Shown: one piece after another, positions 17,691 through 26,160 of the stretch
How positions within the stretch are numbered: the first letter of the stretch is position 1
Layout of the letters: the number at the start of each line of letters is the position of its first letter
From: Hyphomicrobiaceae bacterium
GTDB taxonomy: Bacteria > Pseudomonadota > Alphaproteobacteria > Rhizobiales > Xanthobacteraceae
Length of the DNA stretch: 64,000 nt
Direction of reading: 5' to 3'
Assembly: GCA_021324465.1 (NCBI GenBank)
Contig: JAJPJB010000016.1
Coordinates: 1-64,000, forward strand
The notes under the pieces: generated by a model
The model's database searches: none
What the model was told of the DNA's origin: nothing
Seen by the model: the letters and a program-made list of their open reading frames with translations, nothing else
Program-made: the position numbers and the translations under genes

Positions 17691-18152
17691 TCACTCATAA
17701 GGATCGCCATTCTTGTGCGTGTAGCGCGCACCCTTGCCGTCGCGCACGACCATCAAATCGGCTTCCGGATATTCGACGCGCTCGTGCTTGGAACGGGTGC
17801 CGATTTCCAGATAGACTGCGTCGCGACTTGTTCTGTTGATCAGATGATGACCGTTGCCGCTATTGGCCTTGAAAGCCGCGGCGTCGCCAGGCCTCAGCAG
17901 CGTCTCGCCCTGGTCCTCGATGAGGACCAATTCGCCCTCCAGCACATAGACGAATTCGTCCTCGCGCTCGTGCCAGTGCCGCAGCGCGGACGCCGCGCCG
18001 GGCTTCAGCGTGGTCAGATTGACGCCGAACTGATCGAGGCCCGCCGCATTGCCGAGGCGCTTGCGCTCGCGACCAAGGACGACGCGATCGTAGGGCGGCG
18101 GATAGCCGGTACGGGTATCGACCGGGACTTTCGCAATATCGATCTTCGGCAT
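17691..18152 (-). CDS. cupin domain protein in the beta-oxidation operon
   Basis: A 153-residue single-domain cupin. Motif 1 is [20 protein letters not shown] and motif 2 is around [22 protein letters not shown]. The His/Glu residues of motif 1 would bind a metal. It sits 18 bp after the thiolase and about 10 bp before the FadJ-type gene, so it is clearly cotranscribed. Similar stand-alone cupins are annotated as putative isomerases or dioxygenases; the substrate here is unknown. A role in detoxifying or isomerising an acyl or sugar intermediate would be guesswork. Confidence 0.85.
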   Translation of the reverse strand: MPKIDIAKVPVDTRTGYPPPYDRVVLGRERKRLGNAAGLDQFGVNLTTLKPGAASALRHWHEREDEFVYVLEGELVLIEDQGETLLRPGDAAAFKANSGNGHHLINRTSRDAVYLEIGTRSKHERVEYPEADLMVVRDGKGARYTHKNGDPYE

Positions 18153-18170
18153 CGATGACTCTCTGTCCGA

Positions 18171-19379
18171 TCAGACGCGCTCAATGATGGTCGCAGTGCC
18201 CATGCCGGCGCCGATGCACAGCGTGACAAGGCCGGTCGAAAGATTGCGCCGTTCGAGCTCGTCCACCAGCGTGCCGAGAATCATCGCGCCGGTCGCGCCG
18301 AGCGGATGACCGAGCGCAATGGCGCCGCCATTGACATTGACCCTGCTGGAATCGATGCCGAAAGCCTGCATGAAGCGCAGCACCACCGAGGCAAAGGCTT
18401 CGTTGATCTCGATGAGATCGATGTCGGAGAGCTGCATGCCGGCGCGCTTGAGCGCCTTCTTGGTGACATCGATCGGGCCGGTGAGCATCAGGGCCGGCTC
18501 GGAGCCGATATTGGCAAAGGCGCGCACCCGCGCCCGCGGCTTCAGGCCGATTTTCTGGCCGACTTCCCTGTTGCCAACCAGAACGGCGGCGGCGCCATCG
18601 ACAATGCCGGAGGAATTGCCGGCATGGTGCACGTGATTGACGAATTCCACTTCCGGATGCGCCTTGATCGCGACCGCGTCAAAGCCGCCCATTTCGCCCA
18701 TCTGTACGAATGAGGGCTGCAGCGCGGCAAGCGACTGCATGGTCGTGCCCGGACGCATGTGCTCGTCCTTCGCCAGAAGGGTCAGCCCGTTGATATCCTT
18801 GACCGGCACCACCGAGCGGTCGAAGCGGCCCTCGTCCCAGGCCGTCGCGGCGCGCCTCTGGCTTTCCACCGCATAGGCATCGACATCATCGCGCGAAAAT
18901 CCGTATTTGGTCGCGATCAGATCGGCAGAGACGCCTTGCGGCAGGAAGTAATGCGGCACCGCGATCGTGGGATCCATGGCCCAGGCGCCTCCGGCCGAGC
19001 CGATGCCGACCCGGCTCATCGATTCGACCCCGCCGCCGACGGCAAGGTCCTGCTGGCCCGCCATGATCTGTGCGGACGCGAAATTGACGGCATCGAGGCC
19101 CGAGGCGCAAAAGCGGTTGATCTGCACGCCGGGGACGTCGTCGCCATAGCCGGCGACCAGGGCCGCGGTGCGCGCGATGTCGGCCGCCGCTTCGCCGACC
19201 GGATCGACCACGCCCATCACCACGTCGTCAACCAGCGTCGTATCGAGGTGATTGCGATCCTTGATGGCGCCGAGCGCTTGCGCGGCGAGATTGAGCGCAG
19301 TCACTTCGTGCAGCGCGCCGTCGACCTTGCCGCGACCGCGTGGCGTGCGCACATGATCGTAGATGAAAGCGTCGGGCAT
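18171..19379 (-). CDS. fadA: acetyl-CoA C-acyltransferase (thiolase)
   Basis: A 402-residue thiolase. The nucleophilic cysteine is Cys91 in [11 protein letters not shown], the catalytic His is in [16 protein letters not shown], and the second cysteine is in [16 protein letters not shown] at the C terminus. All three catalytic positions are intact. It should perform the final thiolytic cleavage of beta-oxidation. It is the first gene of the thiolase-cupin-FadJ operon, about 190 bp downstream of an acyl-CoA dehydrogenase on the same strand. Confidence 0.95.
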   Translation of the reverse strand: MPDAFIYDHVRTPRGRGKVDGALHEVTALNLAAQALGAIKDRNHLDTTLVDDVVMGVVDPVGEAAADIARTAALVAGYGDDVPGVQINRFCASGLDAVNFASAQIMAGQQDLAVGGGVESMSRVGIGSAGGAWAMDPTIAVPHYFLPQGVSADLIATKYGFSRDDVDAYAVESQRRAATAWDEGRFDRSVVPVKDINGLTLLAKDEHMRPGTTMQSLAALQPSFVQMGEMGGFDAVAIKAHPEVEFVNHVHHAGNSSGIVDGAAAVLVGNREVGQKIGLKPRARVRAFANIGSEPALMLTGPIDVTKKALKRAGMQLSDIDLIEINEAFASVVLRFMQAFGIDSSRVNVNGGAIALGHPLGATGAMILGTLVDELERRNLSTGLVTLCIGAGMGTATIIERV

Positions 19380-19467
19380 GAATTGCTCTCCGTCCCTCCG
19401 TCATTCCCGCCCGCGTCGCGCCGGCAGAAATCCATAATCACTGGCTTCGCCAGATCGACACGACCGG

Positions 19468-19531
19468 GATCATGGGTTACTGCGATCATGGGTTACTGCG
19501 ATCATGGGTTGCTGCGATCATGGGTCGCCGC
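19468..19531. repeat. four tandem 16-bp repeats
   Basis: The unit gatcatgggttactgc is repeated at 19468 and 19484 exactly, then at 19500 with one change and at 19516 with more drift. It lies inside a 190-bp gap that also holds a dispersed cgtcattcccgc-type repeat, between the acyl-CoA dehydrogenase and the thiolase genes. Copy number may vary between strains. Confidence 0.85.
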
Positions 19532-19567
19532 GCTCGCGGGGACAACGATTGTGATTATATAGTCACG

Positions 19568-21361
19568 TTAGAACGCTTCTGCCGGCAATGCCATCGTGCT
19601 CGCCGCACCGGCTTTGATACGGGCAAGATGGGTCGCCGAAGCCGGCAAGATCCTTTCCATAAAGAACCGCCCGGTTGTCAATTTCCGGCTCATGGCCGCG
19701 GTTGCACCATTGCCTGGCGCGGCTTTCGCTTTCGCCGCTTGCGCCATCAGACACCACATATAGCCGAGTGCGACCAGGCCGAAGAGATGCATATAATCGG
19801 TGGCGCCGGCGCCGGCATTCTCGGGATTGGCCAGCGCATTCTGCACAAACCACATGGTCGCCTGCTGCAATTCGCCGAGCGCTTGATTGAGCGGCGTCAC
19901 ATAGGGTGCCATTGCCGCGTCCGTGCTGTGCTCCTTGATGTAGGCGGAGACTTCGCCGAAGAAGGCCTGCAGCGCTCGCCCGCCGTCGCGCGGCAATTTG
20001 CGGCCGACAAGATCCAGCGCCTGAATGCCGTTGGCGCCCTCGTAGAGCATGGCAATGCGCGAATCGCGTACAAACTGCTCCATGCCGTGCTCGGCGATAT
20101 AGCCATGGCCGCCGAATACCTGCTGAGCGGCGACCGCATTGGCAAAACCCTGATCGGTGAGCACGCCTTTGATCACCGGCGTCATCAGGCCGAGATGATC
20201 GTCGGCGGCTTGGCGCTCCTTGGCGTCTTCGGAGCGATGCGCGACGTCGCTTTTCAGCGCCGTCCACAAAACGAGAGCCCGCGCCGCTTCGTTGAATGCG
20301 CGTATGGAGAGCAGCATGCGCCGCACGTCGGGATGCACGATCAGCGGATCGGCCGGCTGCTGCGGAAACTTCGCGCCGGTCAAAGCGCGGCCGGCGAGCC
20401 GCTCCTTGGCATAGGCGGCGGCGTTCTGATAAGCGACCTCCGACATCGCCAAGCCTTGCACGCCGACGCCGAGCCGCGCTTCGTTCATCATCACAAACAT
20501 CGCCTGGAGGCCGCGATTGGCCTCGCCCATCAGGAAGCCGGTGGCGCCGTCGTAATTCATCACGCAGGTCGCGTTGCCGTGGATGCCCATCTTTTCTTCG
20601 ATCGAGCCGCAGGTCACCGCGTTACGCGCGCCCAGCCCGCCCTTGGCCGCGGGAAGAAATTTCGGCACGATGAACAGCGACAAACCCTTGGTGCCTTCGG
20701 GCGCGCCTTCGATGCGCGCGAGCACAAGGTGCACGATGTTGTCGACGAGGTCGTGCTCGCCGGCGGAGATGAAGATTTTGGTGCCGGTGATCCCGTATGT
20801 GCCGTCCGTCTGCGGCACCGCGCGCGTGCGCACGAGCCCGAGATCGGTGCCGCATTGCGGCTCGGTCAGGTTCATGGTGCCAGACCATTGGCCTGAAACG
20901 AGCTTCGGCAGATAGAGCGCCTTCTGCTCGGCCGAGCCGTGCGCGAGCAAAGCCGCGATCGCGCCCTGGGTTAGGCCTGGATACATGGCAAAGGCCATGT
21001 TGGCCGAGCAGAGAAACTCATTGACCGCCTGGGCCAGCGTTACCGGCAGGCCCTGGCCGCCGAACTCGGCCGGCGCCGCCAGCCCGATCCAGCCGCCGTC
21101 GGTGAGCCGCTTGTAGGCGTCCTTGAAACCGCGCGGCGTCGTGACGCTGCCGTCGTCGCGGCGGCGGCAGCCTTCCTTGTCGCCTGAGCGATTGAGGGGA
21201 GTCAGCACCTCTTCCGCGAACTTGGCGGCTTCCGCGAGCACGGCCTCGACAATATCGGGGCTCGCCTCGGCAAAGCCCGGCAAATTGTTGTAGCGCTCGA
21301 CGTGAAAGACGTCGTTCAACAGGAACATCACCTCGTCGACCGGAGCCTTGTAGCTCGGCAT
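19568..21361 (-). CDS. acyl-CoA dehydrogenase (long FadE-like type)
   Basis: A 597-residue FAD acyl-CoA dehydrogenase of the long class with a C-terminal extension. Visible are the N-terminal helical domain, the middle-domain MNLTEPQCGTDLGLVRT and YGITGTKIFISAGEHD segments, and the catalytic glutamate in MLYEGANGIQALDLVGRKL. A further C-terminal helical domain of about 150 residues follows. It would make trans-2-enoyl-CoA for the downstream FadJ-type enzyme. A repeat-rich gap of about 190 bp separates it from the thiolase, so cotranscription is possible but not assured. Confidence 0.93.
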   Translation of the reverse strand: MPSYKAPVDEVMFLLNDVFHVERYNNLPGFAEASPDIVEAVLAEAAKFAEEVLTPLNRSGDKEGCRRRDDGSVTTPRGFKDAYKRLTDGGWIGLAAPAEFGGQGLPVTLAQAVNEFLCSANMAFAMYPGLTQGAIAALLAHGSAEQKALYLPKLVSGQWSGTMNLTEPQCGTDLGLVRTRAVPQTDGTYGITGTKIFISAGEHDLVDNIVHLVLARIEGAPEGTKGLSLFIVPKFLPAAKGGLGARNAVTCGSIEEKMGIHGNATCVMNYDGATGFLMGEANRGLQAMFVMMNEARLGVGVQGLAMSEVAYQNAAAYAKERLAGRALTGAKFPQQPADPLIVHPDVRRMLLSIRAFNEAARALVLWTALKSDVAHRSEDAKERQAADDHLGLMTPVIKGVLTDQGFANAVAAQQVFGGHGYIAEHGMEQFVRDSRIAMLYEGANGIQALDLVGRKLPRDGGRALQAFFGEVSAYIKEHSTDAAMAPYVTPLNQALGELQQATMWFVQNALANPENAGAGATDYMHLFGLVALGYMWCLMAQAAKAKAAPGNGATAAMSRKLTTGRFFMERILPASATHLARIKAGAASTMALPAEAF

Positions 21362-21632
21362 AATGTCCTCCCGGCGTCCCGTCCGATCGCAGATCGATCG
21401 GCTTCAGCCTAGCCGATTCATGGGAAAGCGACGACGGCGATTCGGGACGGCTGATATGCCGTCGCGCCGATTGCACTTTTGCCGCGACGGGGCGCACCCC
21501 TTAACGACTTGTTTACTCTAATCCGGAAAAGTCGCTGTCCGAGGACACCCGCGCCCTCCGCTTCGTCTGTTACCGAGCCGCAAGCTCAAAGACAGGGCCA
21601 TTCCGCTCCTCCCGAGGTGATTTGGGCGCGCA

Positions 21633-24600
21633 ATGAAATCTGGCGGTCCGTGGAACCTGAGAGGCCTCCGTCCAGAAACGCGCGAAGCCGCCCGCGACGC
21701 CGCGCGCCGATCCGGCATGTCGGTCGGCGAATGGCTCAACGACGTCATCCGGCCCGAACAGGACGACGCACGCCTGCACGACGCTGACTTTCACGATGAC
21801 GATCATGACGATTGGCGCGGCAATTTTCGCAGCACCCGTCGTGATCGCGAATCGGGAACCGGCTCGTTTGGCGAATCAGAATGGGAGCGCGACCGCGAGC
21901 CGCGCCGACCATGGCGCCGCGGATCGCGGTTCGACGACCGCGAGGCCCGGCGCGTTGCAGCCGGCGATCGGCCGCGACGCCGTGACCGGCCGCGCGACTT
22001 CGCGCCCAGGCTCGAGCGCGACGAACCGAATCTGCGCGATACTGAACGCGATGGCCCGCGCCTCCGCGACGCAGCGCGCGCGGCTGCCCGCGCCCGCCAT
22101 GAGAGCGGCGCAGTCGAACAGGTGCGTGAATTTGCGCGAGCCGAGGCCCGGCACGCCGCCCGCGAAGAGGCGCGCCGAGCGGCGCGCGAAGAGGCCCGCG
22201 CCCAGCGCGCGTGGCGTGAAGCGCGCGAGGTGACGCGCGCGCAGGCGGACCTAGGCGAAGTGCATGCGCGCCTCGACCGGCTTTCACAGCAGCTCGAGCG
22301 GCTGTCGCGCCTCGACCTGCGCCTGACCGGCGCGCCGCCGGCGCCGCGCCGCGAACAGGGGCCGCTCAATGGCTCCCCTGCTGCTCACCGTCGCCCGTTG
22401 CCGAGCGACGGCACGCTCTCGGTCGACGACGCCGTCGCTGAGATCATGGCGCGGCAGCGCGTGCTTTATGGCGAACAGCAGGTGACCGCACCGGCGCTGG
22501 CGCCAGAGCCCCTATCATTCGGCGACAGGGCGCCGCGGCCGCTGTCGGACGTTGCGCCGGTATGGTCTGCCACAAAACCGTCGCCGCCCGGCGTCGCTGC
22601 CCTGCGAAGCGAGACTCCGTCACACAGCACCGTGCCGCTGCCCGAACCTGCGGTGCCGTCGGTGACGGCGAGCGTTCCCGCTGCGCCTGCGATCGACATT
22701 TCCAAGCTTGAGGATCAATTGCGCGACATCACCGCCAAACTCGAGACGCTGCGGCCGACCAACGACCTCGAACAAGCGATCAGCGCCTTCCGCAAGGATC
22801 TGACCGAGATCAGCCGGCAGCTCACCGAGGCGCTGCCGCGGCGCGCGGTGGAGTCGCTCGAGATCGAAGTCCAGGCGCTGGCGCAGCGCATCGACCATTC
22901 ACGCGACAACGGCCTCGATTCGTCCGCGCTGGCCGGACTCGAGCGCGGCCTTGCCGAGGTTCGCGAGGCGCTGCACGGCCTGACGCCCGCCGAGAATCTC
23001 GTCGGCTTCGATGAGGCGGTACGCGCGCTGTCGCAAAAGGTCGACATGATCCTCGCCAGGGAGGATCCCGCGACAGTGCAGCAGCTCGAAACAGCGATTG
23101 ATGGCTTGCGCAGCATCGTCGCGCATGTCGCATCCAACGACACTTTGGCCAAGGTCGCCGAGGACGTCCGTGCGCTGGCAGCCAAGGTCGACGAAATCGC
23201 CAATAGCGCGGCCAGCGGGCAGGTGGTGTCGGCGCTGGAGAATCGTATTGATACGCTCGCCAATGCGCTGAATGCCTCGGCGGAGGCCGGCCACGCGGTG
23301 CCGCGCGAGCTCGAAAGGCTGCTGGCCGGGCTCATCGAGAAGCTCGAATGGGTGCAGCTGACGCATACCGATCATGCCGCGCTGGGTCATCTCGAGGATC
23401 GCATTGCGCAACTGATCAAGCGGCTCGATGCTTCCGATGCGCGGCTCGGCAATCTCGAAGCTGTCGAACGCGGCTTGGCCGATCTGCTCGTGCATATCAA
23501 CGAAGCGCGCGCCGGCGGCGCGCCTGGTCCGCAGACCAGGCCGGCGGCGGCCGCCGCCATGCAGCGCGATACCGCCGAAACGAAGCGCATCGAACGGCGC
23601 ACGCAAGATTCGTCTGAAGCGGTTCATGGCACCGTCGAGCAAGTGGTCGATCGCCTGGCGGCGATCGAAAGCGGTACGCACGAAACCGGCGCCCGGCCGG
23701 CGGCTGCCGCACCCGCGCAACCGCAGGCGCAAGACGAATTGGCGGAGCCTAAAGTCGGCATGCCGGCAGCCGCACCGATTCCGCCTTCGGCGGCCCCATC
23801 TGCGGTGCCGGCATCTGCGGTCTTTCCGGCCACTTTGCTGGGCCCGGAGTCGCCGATATCAGCCCCGTCGGCCGACGCAACCGTGCGCCGCGCCGGGGCG
23901 CCGCGCGCGCCGATCGATCCCAATCTGCCGCCGGATCACCCGCTCGAGCCTGGTTTTGCCAGTGGACCGCGCGCGACACCCTCTGCCGCCGACCGGATTG
24001 CCGCGTCCGAAACCGCAGCGAGCCATGCCAAGCCGGCCGCCGCTCCTGAAAAAAACGAAAAGACTGACTTTATTGCTGCGGCACGGCGCGCCGCGCAAGC
24101 GGCTGCGGCGGCGCCGCTTGACCGCAAGGCGCGCAGCACGATCGCCCCGCGGGCCGGCGCGGCCGACAAGCCGTCGCGGCTGCGCAAGCTCCTGGTCGCC
24201 GCGGCCGCGGCGGTGATCGCGGTGATGAGCGTCCACATCGTGCTGCGCATGTTTCAGGACCCTAGCACGGCCATTGCGCCGTCACCGGCGCCGGAACACT
24301 CCTCGAGCGCCGCGCCCGACAAGGATCAGGGCGCCGCTCCCGTCCCGAAGGCCGCGCCGCCCGCGCTGGCTGTTCCAGCAGGCCCACCCGACACCACTCC
24401 TACCGCAACGCCCGATACGGAAGGATCACCGGGTCGGCCGCTCACCATCGCCCCGGATACGGAGCAGCCCGCGGCCAACCCGCCGGCCCAGCCCGCCCAA
24501 CAGGCACCGCAGCGCCAGTCCGCGCAGCCGGATTCGGCCGACGTGACAGGTTCACTGCCTCGCCGTGTGCCGCCGGCAATCGCTGCGGCGTCGTTCACGA

Positions 24601-25358
24601 GCACGCCTCCTGCAGCGCCCATCGCGCCAAGCGACGCCGATAAATTGCCGGCCACAATAGGCGGGCCGAGCCTGCGCGCCGCCGCGATCGCCGGCGATAT
24701 GGCGGCCGAATATGAGGTCGCGATGCGCTTTGCCGACGGGCGCAGCGTTCCCCAGAGCAGTCAGCAGGCCGCGCATTGGCTCGAGCGCGCTGCCGCACAG
24801 GGCTCGGCGCCGGCGCAATTCCGGCTCGGCGGACTCTACGAAAAAGGCATCGGCGTCAAAAAGGACCTCGCCAAAGCGCGCGATCTTTACGCCGCCGCCG
24901 CCGAAAAGGGCAATGCCAAAGCCATGCACAATCTGGCAGTGCTCTACGCCGAGGGCATCAACGGTCCTGCCGATTATCGCAACGCTGCGCATTGGTTCCG
25001 CAGAGCCGCCGATCACGGCGTCACCGACAGCCAGTACAATCTCGCCATCCTCTATGCGCGCGGCATCGGCGTCGAGCAGAATTACGCGGAATCCTACAAA
25101 TGGTTCGTGCTCGCGGCCAATCACGGCGACAATGAAGCCGGCAAGAAGCGCGATGAGATCGCCTCCCATCTCGATCAGCAGTCGCTCGCCGCCGCAGAAG
25201 CGGCCGTACAAAAATGGACTGCGGCGCCGCAGCCCGACGATGCCGTGAACGTCAAGGCGCCGCCCGGCGGCTGGGACGCGCAACAGCCCGCGCCCAAGGC
25301 AAAGCCGCGTGCCGCCTCAGCCGGCAAGCCCATCGCGCTTCAGCCGAAGGCGAACTAG
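21633..25358 (+). CDS. PodJ-like coiled-coil protein with SEL1 repeats
   Basis: A 1241-residue protein opening with a ribbon-helix-helix-like segment (LRPETREAARDAARRSGMSV). A highly charged Arg/Glu/Ala repeat-rich region follows (residues about 50-220, largely EARRAAREEARA-type), then long predicted coiled coils (about 350-640) and a Pro/Ala-rich disordered region. A single membrane helix lies at about 852-875 (KLLVAAAAAVIAVMSVHIVL). After a second Pro-rich linker come about four SEL1-type TPR repeats near residues 1010-1170. This is the PodJ architecture: a cytoplasmic coiled coil and a periplasmic SEL1 domain. In Caulobacter PodJ organises the new pole; a polarity or envelope scaffold role is inferred. 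A GAGGTGAT site precedes the ATG. Confidence 0.85.
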   Translation: MKSGGPWNLRGLRPETREAARDAARRSGMSVGEWLNDVIRPEQDDARLHDADFHDDDHDDWRGNFRSTRRDRESGTGSFGESEWERDREPRRPWRRGSRFDDREARRVAAGDRPRRRDRPRDFAPRLERDEPNLRDTERDGPRLRDAARAAARARHESGAVEQVREFARAEARHAAREEARRAAREEARAQRAWREAREVTRAQADLGEVHARLDRLSQQLERLSRLDLRLTGAPPAPRREQGPLNGSPAAHRRPLPSDGTLSVDDAVAEIMARQRVLYGEQQVTAPALAPEPLSFGDRAPRPLSDVAPVWSATKPSPPGVAALRSETPSHSTVPLPEPAVPSVTASVPAAPAIDISKLEDQLRDITAKLETLRPTNDLEQAISAFRKDLTEISRQLTEALPRRAVESLEIEVQALAQRIDHSRDNGLDSSALAGLERGLAEVREALHGLTPAENLVGFDEAVRALSQKVDMILAREDPATVQQLETAIDGLRSIVAHVASNDTLAKVAEDVRALAAKVDEIANSAASGQVVSALENRIDTLANALNASAEAGHAVPRELERLLAGLIEKLEWVQLTHTDHAALGHLEDRIAQLIKRLDASDARLGNLEAVERGLADLLVHINEARAGGAPGPQTRPAAAAAMQRDTAETKRIERRTQDSSEAVHGTVEQVVDRLAAIESGTHETGARPAAAAPAQPQAQDELAEPKVGMPAAAPIPPSAAPSAVPASAVFPATLLGPESPISAPSADATVRRAGAPRAPIDPNLPPDHPLEPGFASGPRATPSAADRIAASETAASHAKPAAAPEKNEKTDFIAAARRAAQAAAAAPLDRKARSTIAPRAGAADKPSRLRKLLVAAAAAVIAVMSVHIVLRMFQDPSTAIAPSPAPEHSSSAAPDKDQGAAPVPKAAPPALAVPAGPPDTTPTATPDTEGSPGRPLTIAPDTEQPAANPPAQPAQQAPQRQSAQPDSADVTGSLPRRVPPAIAAASFTSTPPAAPIAPSDADKLPATIGGPSLRAAAIAGDMAAEYEVAMRFADGRSVPQSSQQAAHWLERAAAQGSAPAQFRLGGLYEKGIGVKKDLAKARDLYAAAAEKGNAKAMHNLAVLYAEGINGPADYRNAAHWFRRAADHGVTDSQYNLAILYARGIGVEQNYAESYKWFVLAANHGDNEAGKKRDEIASHLDQQSLAAAEAAVQKWTAAPQPDDAVNVKAPPGGWDAQQPAPKAKPRAASAGKPIALQPKAN

Positions 25359-25386
25359 GCTCGGCGATTGCGGTGTCTGAGCCTAA

Positions 25387-26160
25387 CTAATCCGGCAGAC
25401 AGCGCGCCGCCGGCACGGCATAGAGCCGCCGCTCGCCCAGCATATGTGCGGTGAACGACAGCGCGCCGAACAGCGATACTACCGCGCCATCGCGCACATT
25501 GAGACCGCCGGCATAGGCGCCGAAAGCCGGCATGACCAAACGGCGGCCGTCGGTTGCAAAGCAACGCCGGCGCACGGCGCAGCCGCGCTGTGCGATACAG
25601 GCAAGCGGATGCAGATGGCCAGCGATCTCGCCGTCGCATGGATCGGCGGACGGTTCGTGTCGCAGCGTCAGCGCGCCCAGCACGATGACTTCAGCGAAGC
25701 GGCCGCCGATATTCCTTGCAGGGTCGGGGTCATGATTGCCGGCAAGCCAGATCCAGTCGCGGCCGCGCTGCAATGCCATCAGCGCGCTGCGACTTGGCTG
25801 CGGCAGGCGCGCCGGCCCGCCGCCGTCATGAAAACTGTCGCCCAGCGCAATCACCAGCGCCGGCGCGTAACGCCCGATCAGCTGGGCAAGGCGGGCTAGC
25901 GTCGCGGTCGTGTCATAAGGCGGCAGCAAGACACCACGTGCGGCATAGGCCGAGCCCTTTTCCAGGTGCAGATCAGCGACCAGCAGAAGCTTTTCGTCGG
26001 GCCAATAGAGCGCGCCGAAGCGATCGGCGATGAGCGTGGTGCCGGCAAGGACGATCTCGTCGTCCGCTCGTCCCGGCGAAAGCGGGGACACAGGCTGCTC
26101 GTCAAAAAGCGCCGGATCCCCGCTTGCGCGGGAATAAGCAGCTGTTCCCCCGGCCCTCAC
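25387..26160 (-). CDS. pdeM: ligase-associated DNA damage response endonuclease PdeM
   Basis: A 257-residue calcineurin-like metallophosphoesterase. Metal-binding motifs are VADLHLEKGS (Asp63, His65), ALGDSFHDGGG, LAGNHD and AGHLHP. Family members accompany the Lhr-type helicase and ATP-dependent ligase in a conserved repair cassette. The GTG start at 26158-26160 overlaps the helicase stop as GTGA, which indicates translational coupling. The first 30 or so residues (SRASGDPALFDEQPVSPLSPG) match the translated dispersed cgcttgcgcggga repeat and precede the normal family start, so they look like a repeat-derived N-terminal extension. An internal GTG at residue 24 is an alternative start. Confidence 0.9.
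   Translation of the reverse strand: MRAGGTAAYSRASGDPALFDEQPVSPLSPGRADDEIVLAGTTLIADRFGALYWPDEKLLLVADLHLEKGSAYAARGVLLPPYDTTATLARLAQLIGRYAPALVIALGDSFHDGGGPARLPQPSRSALMALQRGRDWIWLAGNHDPDPARNIGGRFAEVIVLGALTLRHEPSADPCDGEIAGHLHPLACIAQRGCAVRRRCFATDGRRLVMPAFGAYAGGLNVRDGAVVSLFGALSFTAHMLGERRLYAVPAARCLPD
26063..26140. repeat. dispersed repeat forming the 5-prime end of pdeM
   Basis: Contains cccggcgaaagcgggga and ccccgcttgcgcgggaata, the widely scattered alphaproteobacterial intergenic repeat type. Related stretches occur near 6020-6050, 19400-19440 and 34665-34742. Here it falls inside the reading frame. Confidence 0.6.

Noticed and set aside
19468-19531. Possible CRISPR array
   Set aside because: The 16-bp units are directly abutting with no spacers and no cas genes are present.
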